9,410 nt of DNA from Pseudolabrys sp. (GTDB lineage: Bacteria > Pseudomonadota > Alphaproteobacteria > Rhizobiales > Xanthobacteraceae). The position numbers were made by a program, and so were the translations under genes. Location of the stretch: NCBI GenBank assembly GCA_026125925.1, contig JAHCKF010000113.1:1-9410 (forward strand). Reading direction: 5' to 3'. Below the pieces are notes generated by a model. The model saw only the letters and a list, made by a program, of their open reading frames with translations, ran no database searches and had not been told where the DNA came from. Position 1 is the first letter of the stretch. Each line of letters opens with the position of its first letter. Of the stretch, positions 1 to 7,462 are shown one piece after another.

Positions 1-936
1 GTGGAACAGCACGCGGTGCGGCTTGCCCATCACCTGGGTCAGCACGTTGAGCCGGCCGCGATGCGGCATGCCGACCACGATCTCCTGCACGCCGAGATTG
101 CCGCCGCGCTTGATGATCTGCTCCAGCGCCGGGATCAGCGCTTCGCCGCCGTCGAGACCGAACCGCTTGGTGCCGGTGAACTTGACGTCGAGGAACTTCT
201 CGAAGCCTTCGGCCTCCACGAGCTTGTTGAGGATCGCGCGCTTGCCCTCGCGCGTGAAAGTGATTTCCTTGTCCTTGCCTTCGATGCGCTCCTGAATCCA
301 CGCCTTCTGCGCCGGATTGGAGATGTGCATGAACTCGACGCCGACCGTCTCGCAGTAAGTGCGGCGGAGGATGGCGACGATCTCGCGCATCGATGCGAAT
401 TCGAGACCGAGCACCTTGTCGAGGAAGATCTTGCGGTCCATGTCGGCTTCGGCAAAGCCGTAGGACTTCGGATCGAGCTCCTCTTCGTTCTTCTCCGGCT
501 CGAGGCCGAGCGGATCGAGCTTGGCGTGGAAGTGGCCGCGCGCGCGATAGGCGCGGATCAGCATCAGCGCGTGGATCGAATCGCGCGTCGCCTGCTGCAC
601 GTCGCTCGCGGAGATGTCGAAGCCCTTGGTCTGCGCCTTGGACTTGATCTTGTCGCCGAGACCCTTCTCGACCTCGGCCCACTGGCCGTCGAGCGCGGCG
701 ACCAGATCGCCGTTGGCGCGCATCGGCCAGTTCGGCTTGCGCCACGAGGCGCCCTGCGCGCTCTTCGCCACCGCGCCGGGATCGTCCTTCAGCGCCTGGA
801 AGAACGCCTGCCACTCGGCATCGACCGAACCGGGATTGTTCTGATAGCGGGCGTAGAGGTCTTCGATATAGGCGGCGTTGCCGCCGTACAGGAACGATGT
901 ACGGGCGAACGTCGCGTTGGCATCCTGGCGTGACAT
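1..936 (-). CDS. sucA: 2-oxoglutarate dehydrogenase E1 component, N-terminal part (cut by window edge)
   Basis: E1 is the thiamine-diphosphate-dependent subunit of the cytoplasmic 2-oxoglutarate dehydrogenase complex, which decarboxylates 2-oxoglutarate and passes the succinyl group to the E2 lipoyl domain. Only the first 312 codons are present, out of about 985 usual for the family. The reading frame is open to base 1. The protein starts MSRQDANATF, followed by the family's N-terminal segment FLYGGNAAYIEDLYARYQ (residues 15-32) and EWQAFFQ, which in homologues contacts E2. Near the cut end are KRFGLDGGE and GMPHRGRLNVL (about residues 289-299), a hallmark of OGDH E1 whose His lies near the active site. 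The ATG at 936-934 has a modest AGGATCAGGA purine stretch upstream. It is the last gene seen of mdh-sucC-sucD-sucA, but a terminator separates it from sucD. The family is certain. The missing two thirds, and a downstream sucB, cannot be seen. Confidence 0.97.
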   Translation of the reverse strand, partial: MSRQDANATFARTSFLYGGNAAYIEDLYARYQNNPGSVDAEWQAFFQALKDDPGAVAKSAQGASWRKPNWPMRANGDLVAALDGQWAEVEKGLGDKIKSKAQTKGFDISASDVQQATRDSIHALMLIRAYRARGHFHAKLDPLGLEPEKNEEELDPKSYGFAEADMDRKIFLDKVLGLEFASMREIVAILRRTYCETVGVEFMHISNPAQKAWIQERIEGKDKEITFTREGKRAILNKLVEAEGFEKFLDVKFTGTKRFGLDGGEALIPALEQIIKRGGNLGVQEIVVGMPHRGRLNVLTQVMGKPHRVLFH

Positions 937-954
937 GGAAATCCTGATCCTGAC

Positions 955-968
955 GGGGCTGGCGCCCC
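955..968 (-). other. Small hairpin in the sucA leader
   Basis: GGGGC and GCCCC form a perfect 5-bp stem around a 4-base loop, about 19 bases before the sucA ATG and directly 5' of the AGGATCAGGA ribosome-binding stretch in the transcript. Neighbouring GC-rich segments at 979-998 could pair in competing ways. It may affect ribosome access, but no known riboswitch is recognised. Confidence 0.35.
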
Positions 969-1004
969 GACCCTTGAACGGCCCTCGCGGGGCGGCCCAA
1001 TCCC

Positions 1005-1029
1005 TAGGTTTGATCCTTCAACCTATTTA
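1005..1029 (-). promoter_or_regulatory. Possible sucA promoter -10 with operator-like inverted repeat
   Basis: On the minus strand TAAATA (1029-1024) could be a -10 element. It is followed at once by the perfect inverted repeat TAGGTT-N9-AACCTA (1025-1005), which would sit over the transcription start. No good -35 lies at 16-18 bases: TTGTTG at 1049-1044 leaves only 14. The repeat is seen directly; promoter and operator roles are guesses. Confidence 0.25.
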
Positions 1030-1096
1030 GGACGCTTGTAAGACAACAAACAGCTAATAACTGAATATGAATTCATTTCTATCCCGTACCGGAAGT

Positions 1097-1131
1097 AGGC
1101 GGAAAATGCGGGTTAGATGCATTTTCCGCCT
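1097..1131. repeat. Perfect 13-bp inverted repeat, 9-base loop
   Basis: AGGCGGAAAATGC (1097-1109) and its exact reverse complement GCATTTTCCGCCT (1119-1131) flank the loop GGGTTAGAT. No T-tract follows on either strand, and the stem has an AT-rich core, so it does not look like an ordinary intrinsic terminator. It lies between the sucD terminator and the AT-rich region upstream of sucA. It could be one copy of a dispersed palindromic element, a regulator-binding site, or an mRNA-end stabilising hairpin. Confidence 0.8.
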
Positions 1132-1160
1132 GTAAATCCAAGGCTCGCCGAGGGGGACGC

Positions 1161-1191
1161 AAAAGCCCCCGGACCGGGCGGTCCGAGGGCT
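1161..1191 (-). terminator. Rho-independent terminator after sucCD
   Basis: On the minus strand AGCCCTCGGACC and GGTCCGGGGGCT form a 12-bp stem with one T-G wobble and a four-base GCCC loop. The stem runs straight into TTTTGCG. It starts 52 bases after the sucD stop. The stem is strong and the T-run short, so termination may be partial, allowing some readthrough to sucA. Confidence 0.75.
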
Positions 1192-1243
1192 CGCGCAAAA
1201 TATTTTTCGGGTGGAGTGCGGCCGCGGCCCTAAGGACGCGGGA

Positions 1244-2128
1244 TCAGCCCTTCAGCACCTCGACCAGCGTCTTGCCGAGCCGGGCCGGCGACGGCGAAAT
1301 CCGGATGCCGGCCGCTTCCATCGCCGCGATCTTCGATTCGGCGTCGCCCTTGCCGCCGGCGATGATCGCACCGGCATGGCCCATGCGGCGGCCCGGCGGC
1401 GCAGTGCGGCCGGCGATGAAGCCGACCATCGGCTTCTTGCGGCCGCGCTTCGCCTCGTCCTTGATGAACTGCGCGGCGTCCTCTTCCGACGAGCCGCCGA
1501 TCTCGCCGATCATCACGATCGACTCGGTCGCCTTGTCGGCGAGCAGCATCTCGAGGACTTCGATGAAGTCCATGCCCTTGACCGGATCGCCGCCGATCCC
1601 GACCGCGGTGGTCTGGCCGAGGCCCTCGCGCGTCGTCTGGAACACGGCTTCGTAAGTCAGCGTGCCGGAGCGCGACACGATGCCGACGCTGCCGCGCTTG
1701 AAGATGTTGCCGGGCATGATGCCGATCTTGCATTCGCCCGCCGTCATCACGCCGGGGCAGTTCGGCCCGACGAGGCGCGACTTCGAGCCGCACAGCGAAC
1801 GCTTCACCTTCACCATGTGCGCGACCGGAATGCCCTCGGTGATGCAGACGATCAGCGGGATCTCGGCCTCGATCGCCTCGGCAATGGCGTCGGCCGCGCC
1901 GGGCGGCGGCACATAGATCACGGTCGCGTCGGCGCCGGTCTTGGCTTTCGCTTCCGCGACGGTGTCGAACACCGGCAGGTTGAGATGGGTCTGGCCGCCT
2001 TTGCCGGGCGCGACGCCGCCGACCATCCTGGTGCCGTAGGCGATGGCCTGCTCGGAATGAAAGGTGCCGTTCTTGCCGGTGAAGCCCTGGCAGATGACCT
2101 TGGTATTCTTGTCGATCAGGATGGACAT
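1244..2128 (-). CDS. sucD: Succinyl-CoA synthetase (ADP-forming), alpha subunit
   Basis: The alpha subunit binds CoA and carries the phosphohistidine intermediate in the reversible conversion of succinyl-CoA to succinate with formation of ATP or GTP. At 294 residues it is close to the usual length (about 289-300). The N-terminal Rossmann-like CoA-binding domain has [16 protein letters not shown] (residues 13-28). GPNCPGVM (121-128) and the catalytic-loop motif MGHAGAI (249-255) are present, with His251 as the expected phosphorylated histidine. The ATG shares its A with the TGA of sucC (TGATG), and AAGGA in the end of sucC (2142-2138) serves as ribosome-binding site, so equal amounts of the two subunits would be made by coupled translation. 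The gene ends shortly before a terminator. Confidence 0.98.
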   Translation of the reverse strand: MSILIDKNTKVICQGFTGKNGTFHSEQAIAYGTRMVGGVAPGKGGQTHLNLPVFDTVAEAKAKTGADATVIYVPPPGAADAIAEAIEAEIPLIVCITEGIPVAHMVKVKRSLCGSKSRLVGPNCPGVMTAGECKIGIMPGNIFKRGSVGIVSRSGTLTYEAVFQTTREGLGQTTAVGIGGDPVKGMDFIEVLEMLLADKATESIVMIGEIGGSSEEDAAQFIKDEAKRGRKKPMVGFIAGRTAPPGRRMGHAGAIIAGGKGDAESKIAAMEAAGIRISPSPARLGKTLVEVLKG

Positions 2129-3297
2129 CAGGCGGCTTCCTTCACGGCTTTGACGATCTTCTGCGCGGCGTCGTCGAGATCGTCGGCGGAGGTCACGTTG
2201 AGCTTCGACTCGGCGATGATCTTCTTGCCGAGCTCGACATTGGTGCCTTCGAGCCGCACCACCAGCGGAACCTTGAGGCCGACCTCCTTCACCGCGGCGA
2301 CCACGCCTTCCGCGATGACGTCGCAGCGCATGATGCCGCCGAAGATGTTGACCAGGATGCCCTTCACGTTCGGGTCCGAGGTGATGATCTTGAACGCCGC
2401 GGTGACGCGCTCCTTGGTCGCGCTGCCGCCGACGTCGAGGAAGTTCGCCGGCGTCATGCCGTAGAGCTTGATGATGTCCATGCTGGCCATCGCGAGGCCG
2501 GCGCCGTTGACCATGCAGCCGATCGCGCCGTCGAGCGCGATGTAGTTGAGATCGAACTTCGAGGCCTCGATCTCCTTGGGGTCTTCCTCGGTCTCGTCGC
2601 GCAGCTTGGCGATGTCGGGATGCGCGTAGAGCGCGTTGTTGTCGAAATCGACCTTGGCGTCGAGGCAGACGAGCTTCTTGTCCTTGGTGACGACCAGCGG
2701 ATTGATCTCGAGCATGCTCATGTCGCAGTCGACAAAAGCCTTGTAGAGATTGGTCAGCAGCGGGCTCATCTGCTTCTGCAGGTCGGCGTCGAGGCCGAGC
2801 GCCTTCGACACCGTGCGCACGTGATGCGGGCAGATATTGGTGACCGGATCGACCGAGATGCTGATGATCTTGTCCGGCGTGTCGTGCGCGACCTGCTCGA
2901 TGTCCATGCCGCCTTCGGTCGAGACCACGATGGCGACGCGCGAGGTTTCGCGGTCGACCAGCATCGACAGGTAGAACTCCTTGTCGATCGCCGAGCCTTC
3001 CTCGATGTAGAGGCGGTTGACCTGCTTGCCCTTTGGGCCGGTCTGATGCGTGACGAGGATCGAGCCGAGGAGGCGCGTCGCCTCTTTCTTGACGTCGTCG
3101 ATCGACTTCACGACCTTGACGCCGCCGGCCTTGCCGCGGCCGCCGGCGTGGATCTGCGCCTTCACCACCCAGACCGGGCCGCCGAGCGCCTTGGCGGCTT
3201 CGGCCGCGTCGTCCGCGGTGAACGCCGGGATGCCGCGCGGCACCGGCACGCCGAAGTCACGCAGAACGGTTTTCGCCTGATATTCGTGGACGTTCAT
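2128..3297 (-). CDS. sucC: Succinyl-CoA synthetase (ADP-forming), beta subunit
   Basis: The beta subunit holds the ATP-grasp nucleotide site and the succinate site, and determines nucleotide specificity. It has 389 residues against 388 in E. coli. The start MNVHEYQAK is the classic family N-terminus. Seen in order: [19 protein letters not shown] (44-62), the ATP-grasp lysine and glycine loop with Lys46; LEINPLVV (196-203) and CLDAK (211-215), whose Asn199 and Asp213 match the Mg-binding residues; [15 protein letters not shown] (260-274); and FLDVGGSA (286-293), followed by the C-terminal CoA-ligase domain. The ribosome-binding site is an unbroken run of eight G (3309-3302) four bases before the ATG. 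mdh ends 54 bases upstream on the same strand, with a hairpin in the gap, so co-transcription from the mdh promoter is likely. Confidence 0.98.
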   Translation of the reverse strand: MNVHEYQAKTVLRDFGVPVPRGIPAFTADDAAEAAKALGGPVWVVKAQIHAGGRGKAGGVKVVKSIDDVKKEATRLLGSILVTHQTGPKGKQVNRLYIEEGSAIDKEFYLSMLVDRETSRVAIVVSTEGGMDIEQVAHDTPDKIISISVDPVTNICPHHVRTVSKALGLDADLQKQMSPLLTNLYKAFVDCDMSMLEINPLVVTKDKKLVCLDAKVDFDNNALYAHPDIAKLRDETEEDPKEIEASKFDLNYIALDGAIGCMVNGAGLAMASMDIIKLYGMTPANFLDVGGSATKERVTAAFKIITSDPNVKGILVNIFGGIMRCDVIAEGVVAAVKEVGLKVPLVVRLEGTNVELGKKIIAESKLNVTSADDLDDAAQKIVKAVKEAA

Positions 3298-3301
3298 CGT
3301 T

Positions 3302-3333
3302 CCCCCCCCAATCCGCGGCGTTCATCGCCGCGG
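3302..3333 (-). promoter_or_regulatory. G8 ribosome-binding site preceded by a hairpin, mdh-sucC junction
   Basis: In the transcript an 8-bp perfect stem (CCGCGGCG / CGCCGCGG, 3333-3326 with 3320-3313) with a 5-base loop is followed by ATT and a run of eight G (3309-3302), which is the sucC Shine-Dalgarno stretch. There is no T-run, so the hairpin is not a typical terminator. It could mark an mRNA processing site that sets sucCD against mdh, or modulate ribosome access to sucC. Confidence 0.55.
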
Positions 3334-3351
3334 CCTTCTTTGCCGTCGGTA

Positions 3352-4427
<1,076 letters not shown>

Positions 4428-4516
4428 GCATCGGCTACGACGAAAGTCCAGCCCCTTTTTGCAGGCCACTGAGAGTTGGTGTGCGGTGCGAAACCGATCG
4501 CGTTAATAGCAATGCC

Positions 4517-5314
4517 TCAGCGCTTCCGCGCCGGCGGCTCCTGCATCATCTCAAGTTGGATCTGCTGAATCTCGGCCAGCCGTTCCCATTGCCGGGTCAG
4601 GATGTGATCGATCTTTTCGTGCAGATGCCGGATTTCAAGTTCGGCTTTCAGGTTGACGCGATAATCATTCTCCGAGCGCAACCGGTCTTTGGCTTCCTGC
4701 CGATTCTGACTCATCATGATGATCGGCGCCTGGATGGCGGCGAGACATGACAGCACCAGATTGAGCAGGATGAACGGATAGGGATCGAACACGTCGCGCT
4801 GCAGCGCCAGCACGTTGAACGCCATCCACACCACCAGCACGCAGAAGAAGATCACGATGAACGTCCAGCTGCCGCCGAAGGCGGCGAGCTGATCTGACAA
4901 CTTCTCGCCGAAGGTCCGCTTCACCGCGTACTCGGCCTCGATGTTCTCGGCCAGGGTCTCGTGATCGGCGAGGCTCTGCACCACGTCCTGTTCGAGCTTG
5001 GTGAGTTCGCCGCGCTCCTCGCCGAGCAGCTCGGTGACGTAGCGCGAGCGGTAGCGACCGAGGTCCTCGTTGCAGATGTATCCTTCCGCCGGCAAATCCG
5101 GATATTCAGCCTTGATGCGGTCGATCAGGCTCGGCCGCACCACGGCGATCTGGGTGACATCGCGCGCGGACTTTTCCCTGTTGCAGATGGCGCAGGCGAA
5201 GCGCAGCGGGCGAGCCCGCCTCGCCCGCGCGGGTTCGGCCGCATCGGAGGCATGATTGTTGCTCGCAAGCGGCGGTGTCGGACCCTGGTCCGGCTCGTGC
5301 GTTGGATCGGACAT
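4517..5314 (-). CDS. DUF1003 family inner-membrane protein with N-terminal Cys cluster
   Basis: The 265-residue protein belongs to the DUF1003 family, whose molecular role is not established. A polar, probably disordered N-terminus (1-40) ends in RARRARPLRF. A zinc-ribbon-like segment follows, with Cys41-x2-Cys44 and Cys81-x2-Asp84, the fourth ligand place being Asp. Two hydrophobic segments (about 150-170, WTFIVIFFCVLVVWMAFNVL, and about 181-201, FILLNLVLSCLAAIQAPIIMM) are joined by the DPYPF turn, and MSQNRQEAKDRLR follows as in other family members. The end (about 215-258) is charged and probably coiled-coil. Two membrane passes put both ends on one side, probably the cytoplasm. The ATG is preceded by GAGGG at a good distance. 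It lies between zapE and mdh, all on one strand, with its own possible promoter at 5347-5377. Confidence 0.9.
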   Translation of the reverse strand: MSDPTHEPDQGPTPPLASNNHASDAAEPARARRARPLRFACAICNREKSARDVTQIAVVRPSLIDRIKAEYPDLPAEGYICNEDLGRYRSRYVTELLGEERGELTKLEQDVVQSLADHETLAENIEAEYAVKRTFGEKLSDQLAAFGGSWTFIVIFFCVLVVWMAFNVLALQRDVFDPYPFILLNLVLSCLAAIQAPIIMMSQNRQEAKDRLRSENDYRVNLKAELEIRHLHEKIDHILTRQWERLAEIQQIQLEMMQEPPARKR

Positions 5315-5346
5315 GCCGACGCCCTCGGTTGCAGATCGCCCTGCGT

Positions 5347-5377
5347 ATTATGTTGCGCGGCGCCGCGGGGTTGGCAA
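5347..5377 (-). promoter_or_regulatory. Candidate promoter of the DUF1003 gene with palindromic 19-base spacer
   Basis: On the minus strand TTGCCA (5377-5372, 5 of 6 to the -35 consensus) and CATAAT (5352-5347, 5 of 6 to the -10 consensus) are separated by 19 bases. The spacer contains the perfect 12-bp palindrome CGCGGCGCCGCG (5356-5367), almost exactly in its centre. A start near 5340 would give a leader of about 26 bases. A long spacer with a central palindrome resembles MerR-regulated promoters, but the palindrome could equally belong to a zapE 3' hairpin. Confidence 0.35.
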
Positions 5378-5391
5378 CGGGCAAGGCGGTG

Positions 5392-6564
5392 TCAGGTATC
5401 GACGATTCGTGCCATATCGACATTCTCGGCGGTACGCGGGCCATGCGGCAGACCGAGATAGGACTGCGAACGCATCTCGAACAGTCGCGACGCGGTGCGT
5501 TTGAATTCGTTGGCCTCGTAGCCTTCGGTACCGGTGTAAAGCCGCTCCGGCGAGGCCTCGGCCGAGGCGAGCAGCTTCACCGCGTGGTCGTAGAGCGTAT
5601 CGACCAGGATGATGAAACGCTTGGCTTCGTTGCGGTGCGCCTGATCCATCACCGGAATACGGTCGATGATCAGCGTGTGGAATTCCAGCGCGATTTTGAG
5701 GAAGTCCGCGGCGCCGAGCGGCTGCGCACACAGATCGTCGAAGTCGAAACGTGCCACGCCCATCGCCGCCTTCGGCACGGTCACCACGCGCCCCTTCACG
5801 ATCAGTTCATGCGGCGCGCCTTCGGCATGGCCGACCAGATTGTGCCAGGCCTTGTCGAGAGCGGCTTGCGCCTTGTCATCCGGCGGCACGTACCAGGCAT
5901 TGACGCCGGTCAGCTTTTCCAGACGGAAGTCGGTGCGCGCCTCGAGCCGCACCACTTCGCACTGGCTCTCCAGCAACCTGAGAAACGGCACGAACAGCGC
6001 GCGATTGAGACCGTCTTTATAGAGGTCGCGCGGCGCCAGATTCGACGTCGCCACCATGACGATGCCGCGCTCGAACAATTTGGTGAACAGCCGGCCGAGG
6101 ATCATCGCATCGGCGATGTCGGTGACATGGAATTCGTCGAAACAGAGGAGTTGCGTCGTGTCGGCGATCTCGTTGGCGGCGTGCAAAATCGGATCCATGT
6201 CCGGTACGGCGCCGTCTTTGATGGCTTGGCGGAAATGATGCACGCGCTCGTGCACGTCGGCCATGAACTCGTGGAAATGCGAGCGCGTCTTCTTCTCGAC
6301 CGCACTCGACTCGTAGAACAGGTCCATCAACATGGTCTTGCCGCGGCCGACCTCGCCGTGAACGTAAAGCCCCTTCACCGTGCCGACCTTGGCCTTCTTG
6401 CCGAACAGCCAGCCGAGCGACGACGACTTGCGCGCCAGCAGACGCTCTTCCAGGCGTTCCTCGAGCGCGGCGAAATGCCGGGCGAGCGCCGCCTGCGCCG
6501 GGTCGGCCTCGATCTTTCCGGAGGCAACCAGCGCCGCATAACGGCGGGAGAAGGTCTCGGGCAT
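5392..6564 (-). CDS. zapE: Cell division ATPase ZapE (AFG1/LACE1 family)
   Basis: ZapE is an AFG1-type P-loop ATPase which in E. coli associates with the FtsZ ring under stress; the mitochondrial homologue helps in turnover of respiratory-chain proteins. From the ATG at 6564 the protein has 390 residues, in the normal range. The Walker A is GEVGRGKT (70-77), the Walker [10 protein letters not shown] (139-147) with Asp143 and Glu144, and sensor 1 ATSN (172-175). [14 protein letters not shown] (96-109), NRALFVPFL (187-195) and the C-terminal [14 protein letters not shown] (351-364) are family hallmarks. An ATG 16 codons upstream (6612) is in frame, but the extra residues do not look like the family and its AGGA touches the ATG; 6564 also lacks a clear ribosome site, so the start is not certain. 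It is transcribed divergently from the GNAT gene and precedes the DUF1003 and mdh genes. Confidence 0.94.
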   Translation of the reverse strand: MPETFSRRYAALVASGKIEADPAQAALARHFAALEERLEERLLARKSSSLGWLFGKKAKVGTVKGLYVHGEVGRGKTMLMDLFYESSAVEKKTRSHFHEFMADVHERVHHFRQAIKDGAVPDMDPILHAANEIADTTQLLCFDEFHVTDIADAMILGRLFTKLFERGIVMVATSNLAPRDLYKDGLNRALFVPFLRLLESQCEVVRLEARTDFRLEKLTGVNAWYVPPDDKAQAALDKAWHNLVGHAEGAPHELIVKGRVVTVPKAAMGVARFDFDDLCAQPLGAADFLKIALEFHTLIIDRIPVMDQAHRNEAKRFIILVDTLYDHAVKLLASAEASPERLYTGTEGYEANEFKRTASRLFEMRSQSYLGLPHGPRTAENVDMARIVDT

Positions 6565-6724
6565 GGATTTGAGGGGTAAAAGCGAATTGCGGGCGTAAGG
6601 GCGATATCGCATCCTGCTAAGGCCAACGGCTGCCCCTGTAAATGGCGGCTCAACGGTATCTCGGGAGGGCTGGGCGGCGGCTTGCTATGCTGCAACGCAC
6701 CTATTACTCAATATATTGTTAGTT

Positions 6725-6739
6725 ATGCACTTTTTGCAT
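6725..6739. repeat. Inverted repeat ATGCA-N5-TGCAT
   Basis: Perfect 5-bp arms ATGCA (6725-6729) and TGCAT (6735-6739) flank CTTTT. It is paired with the similar element at 6787-6802 in the same divergent control region, which suggests a two-site operator for one regulator. The arms are short, and chance is possible in AT-rich sequence. Confidence 0.35.
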
Positions 6740-6786
6740 CCTAGGGGCACCAAAACCGACCGACCGCTGTCGTTGTTTTGCTGCAG

Positions 6787-6802
6787 TGCATTAATATATG
6801 CA
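6787..6802. repeat. Inverted repeat TGCAT-N6-ATGCA
   Basis: Perfect 5-bp arms TGCAT (6787-6791) and ATGCA (6798-6802) enclose TAATAT, and the right arm continues as ATGCATGC. It overlaps the weak candidate -10 of the GNAT gene (TATATG, 6795-6800), so a bound regulator would block that promoter. Its arms are those of the repeat at 6725-6739 in reverse orientation. Confidence 0.35.
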
Positions 6803-6865
6803 TGCCAACAAAAGCGTCGGGAGAGCGCGGCAGGGCCAACTGACGATTTTTGACTGAGGATGACG

Positions 6866-7441
6866 ATGAACGAACCCCTGCCCGGCGGCGGCCTGCTGCG
6901 CAAATTGTGGCCGACCGAGACCGAAGCCTACCGCGACCACCTGCTGCGGCTTGACCCCGAGAGCCGCGCCACCCGGTTTTCCGCCGCGGTGTCCGAGGAA
7001 TTCATTAGCCGGCACGCCGACAGCGTTCGCGAACTCGGCGTTGTCGTGTACGGCTTCTTCGTCGATGGCGTCCTGCGCGGCGCCGCCGAACTGCGCCCGC
7101 TCGGGCCGCTGTTCAGCCACGAGGCCGAGGCCGCGTTCTCGATCGAAAAGGACTGGCAGAGCCATGGCGTCGGCACGGCGCTTTTGGAGCGCACCTTGTT
7201 GTCCGCGCGCAACCGCGGCATTCGTCTGCTGCGCATGGACTGCCTCGCCGCCAACCGCCGCATGCAACAACTGGCGCGCAAGTTCGAGGCGGATTTCAAG
7301 TTCGATTTCGGCTGCGTGGTCGGCGAGGTGAAGGCGCCGCGCTACACACCGTTGTCGATCGTCCGCGAAGTGATGGCCGACGCCCAGGACATGACCAGCG
7401 CCATGTTCGACGCGCAGTTGCGGCTATTCCACGCGGCGTGA
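6866..7441 (+). CDS. GNAT-family N-acetyltransferase, substrate unknown
   Basis: The 191-residue protein has the GNAT fold and probably transfers an acetyl group from acetyl-CoA to an amine; the acceptor cannot be told. RLDPESRATRF (28-38) is a segment often seen at the N-terminal side of such transferases. VYGFFVDGVLRGAAELRPLG (61-80) corresponds to strands beta2-beta4. FSIEKDWQSHGVGTALLERTL (91-111) is motif A, with the acetyl-CoA pyrophosphate loop Q98-S-H-G101-V-G103. LRMDCLAANRRMQQLARKF (122-140) is motif B. The ATG at 6866 is preferred over the in-frame ATG at 6860 because GAGGA (6856-6860) lies five bases before the former and overlaps the latter. The gene stands alone on the plus strand, divergent from zapE and convergent with thpR. 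Confidence 0.92.
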   Translation: MNEPLPGGGLLRKLWPTETEAYRDHLLRLDPESRATRFSAAVSEEFISRHADSVRELGVVVYGFFVDGVLRGAAELRPLGPLFSHEAEAAFSIEKDWQSHGVGTALLERTLLSARNRGIRLLRMDCLAANRRMQQLARKFEADFKFDFGCVVGEVKAPRYTPLSIVREVMADAQDMTSAMFDAQLRLFHAA

Positions 7442-7462
7442 TCGGCGCCTAGGCGCCGATCA
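7439..7462. repeat. 24-bp perfect palindrome at the convergent gene ends
   Basis: TGATCGGCGCCT is followed directly by its own reverse complement, with no loop. The palindrome contains the TGA stop of the GNAT gene (7439-7441) and, on the minus strand, the last codons and TAG stop of thpR (ending at 7449). It can form the same hairpin in both transcripts, so it is a candidate shared, bidirectional 3' end. Neither side has a T-run, so efficient intrinsic termination is doubtful. Confidence 0.75.

Larger units (their letters stand above)
937..1243. other. sucD-sucA intergenic region
   Basis: This 307-base gap inside the TCA cluster has no credible gene. Read in the direction of sucA it holds, in order, the sucD terminator (1161-1191), a 13-bp-arm inverted repeat (1097-1131), an AT-rich stretch (about 1021-1080, including the 10-bp palindrome ATGAATTCAT at 1067-1076), a TAGGTT/AACCTA inverted repeat (1005-1025), and GC-rich leader sequence with a hairpin just before the sucA start. 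The sharp change to AT-rich sequence suggests that the sucA promoter lies at about 1021-1080. Confidence 0.7.
6565..6865. promoter_or_regulatory. Divergent control region between zapE and the GNAT gene
   Basis: This stretch of 301 bases separates two outward-reading genes, so it should hold a promoter for each. Bases 6700-6805 are clearly richer in A and T than the surroundings. They contain the palindrome CAATATATTG (6709-6718) and two inverted repeats with ATGCA/TGCAT arms (6725-6739, 6787-6802). For the GNAT gene TTGTTT (6773-6778) with TATATG (6795-6800) at a 16-base spacing is a weak candidate promoter. No clear zapE promoter was found. Short reading frames here are not credible genes. 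Confidence 0.5.

Noticed and set aside
1211..2464. A 417-codon open frame on the plus strand
   Set aside because: Antisense to sucD and part of sucC, with the composition of a mirror frame and no recognisable motif.
4484..4496. Small hairpin CGGT-N5-ACCG after the DUF1003 gene
   Set aside because: It has only four base pairs and no following T-run, too weak to call a terminator.
5275..6579. A 434-codon open frame on the plus strand
   Set aside because: Antisense to zapE, which has full Walker A, Walker B and sensor motifs; the plus-strand product looks like no family.
6565..6612. The longer zapE start, 16 codons upstream
   Set aside because: The added residues [16 protein letters not shown] do not resemble the usual ZapE N-terminus, and the AGGA in front touches the ATG. 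It is kept only as an alternative.
6860..6865. The earlier in-frame ATG of the GNAT gene
   Set aside because: This ATG overlaps the GAGGA ribosome site, which is correctly spaced for the ATG at 6866.
6685..6903. A 72-codon minus-strand frame overlapping the GNAT start
   Set aside because: It crosses the divergent promoter region and the GNAT start, has no ribosome site of note and resembles no known protein.
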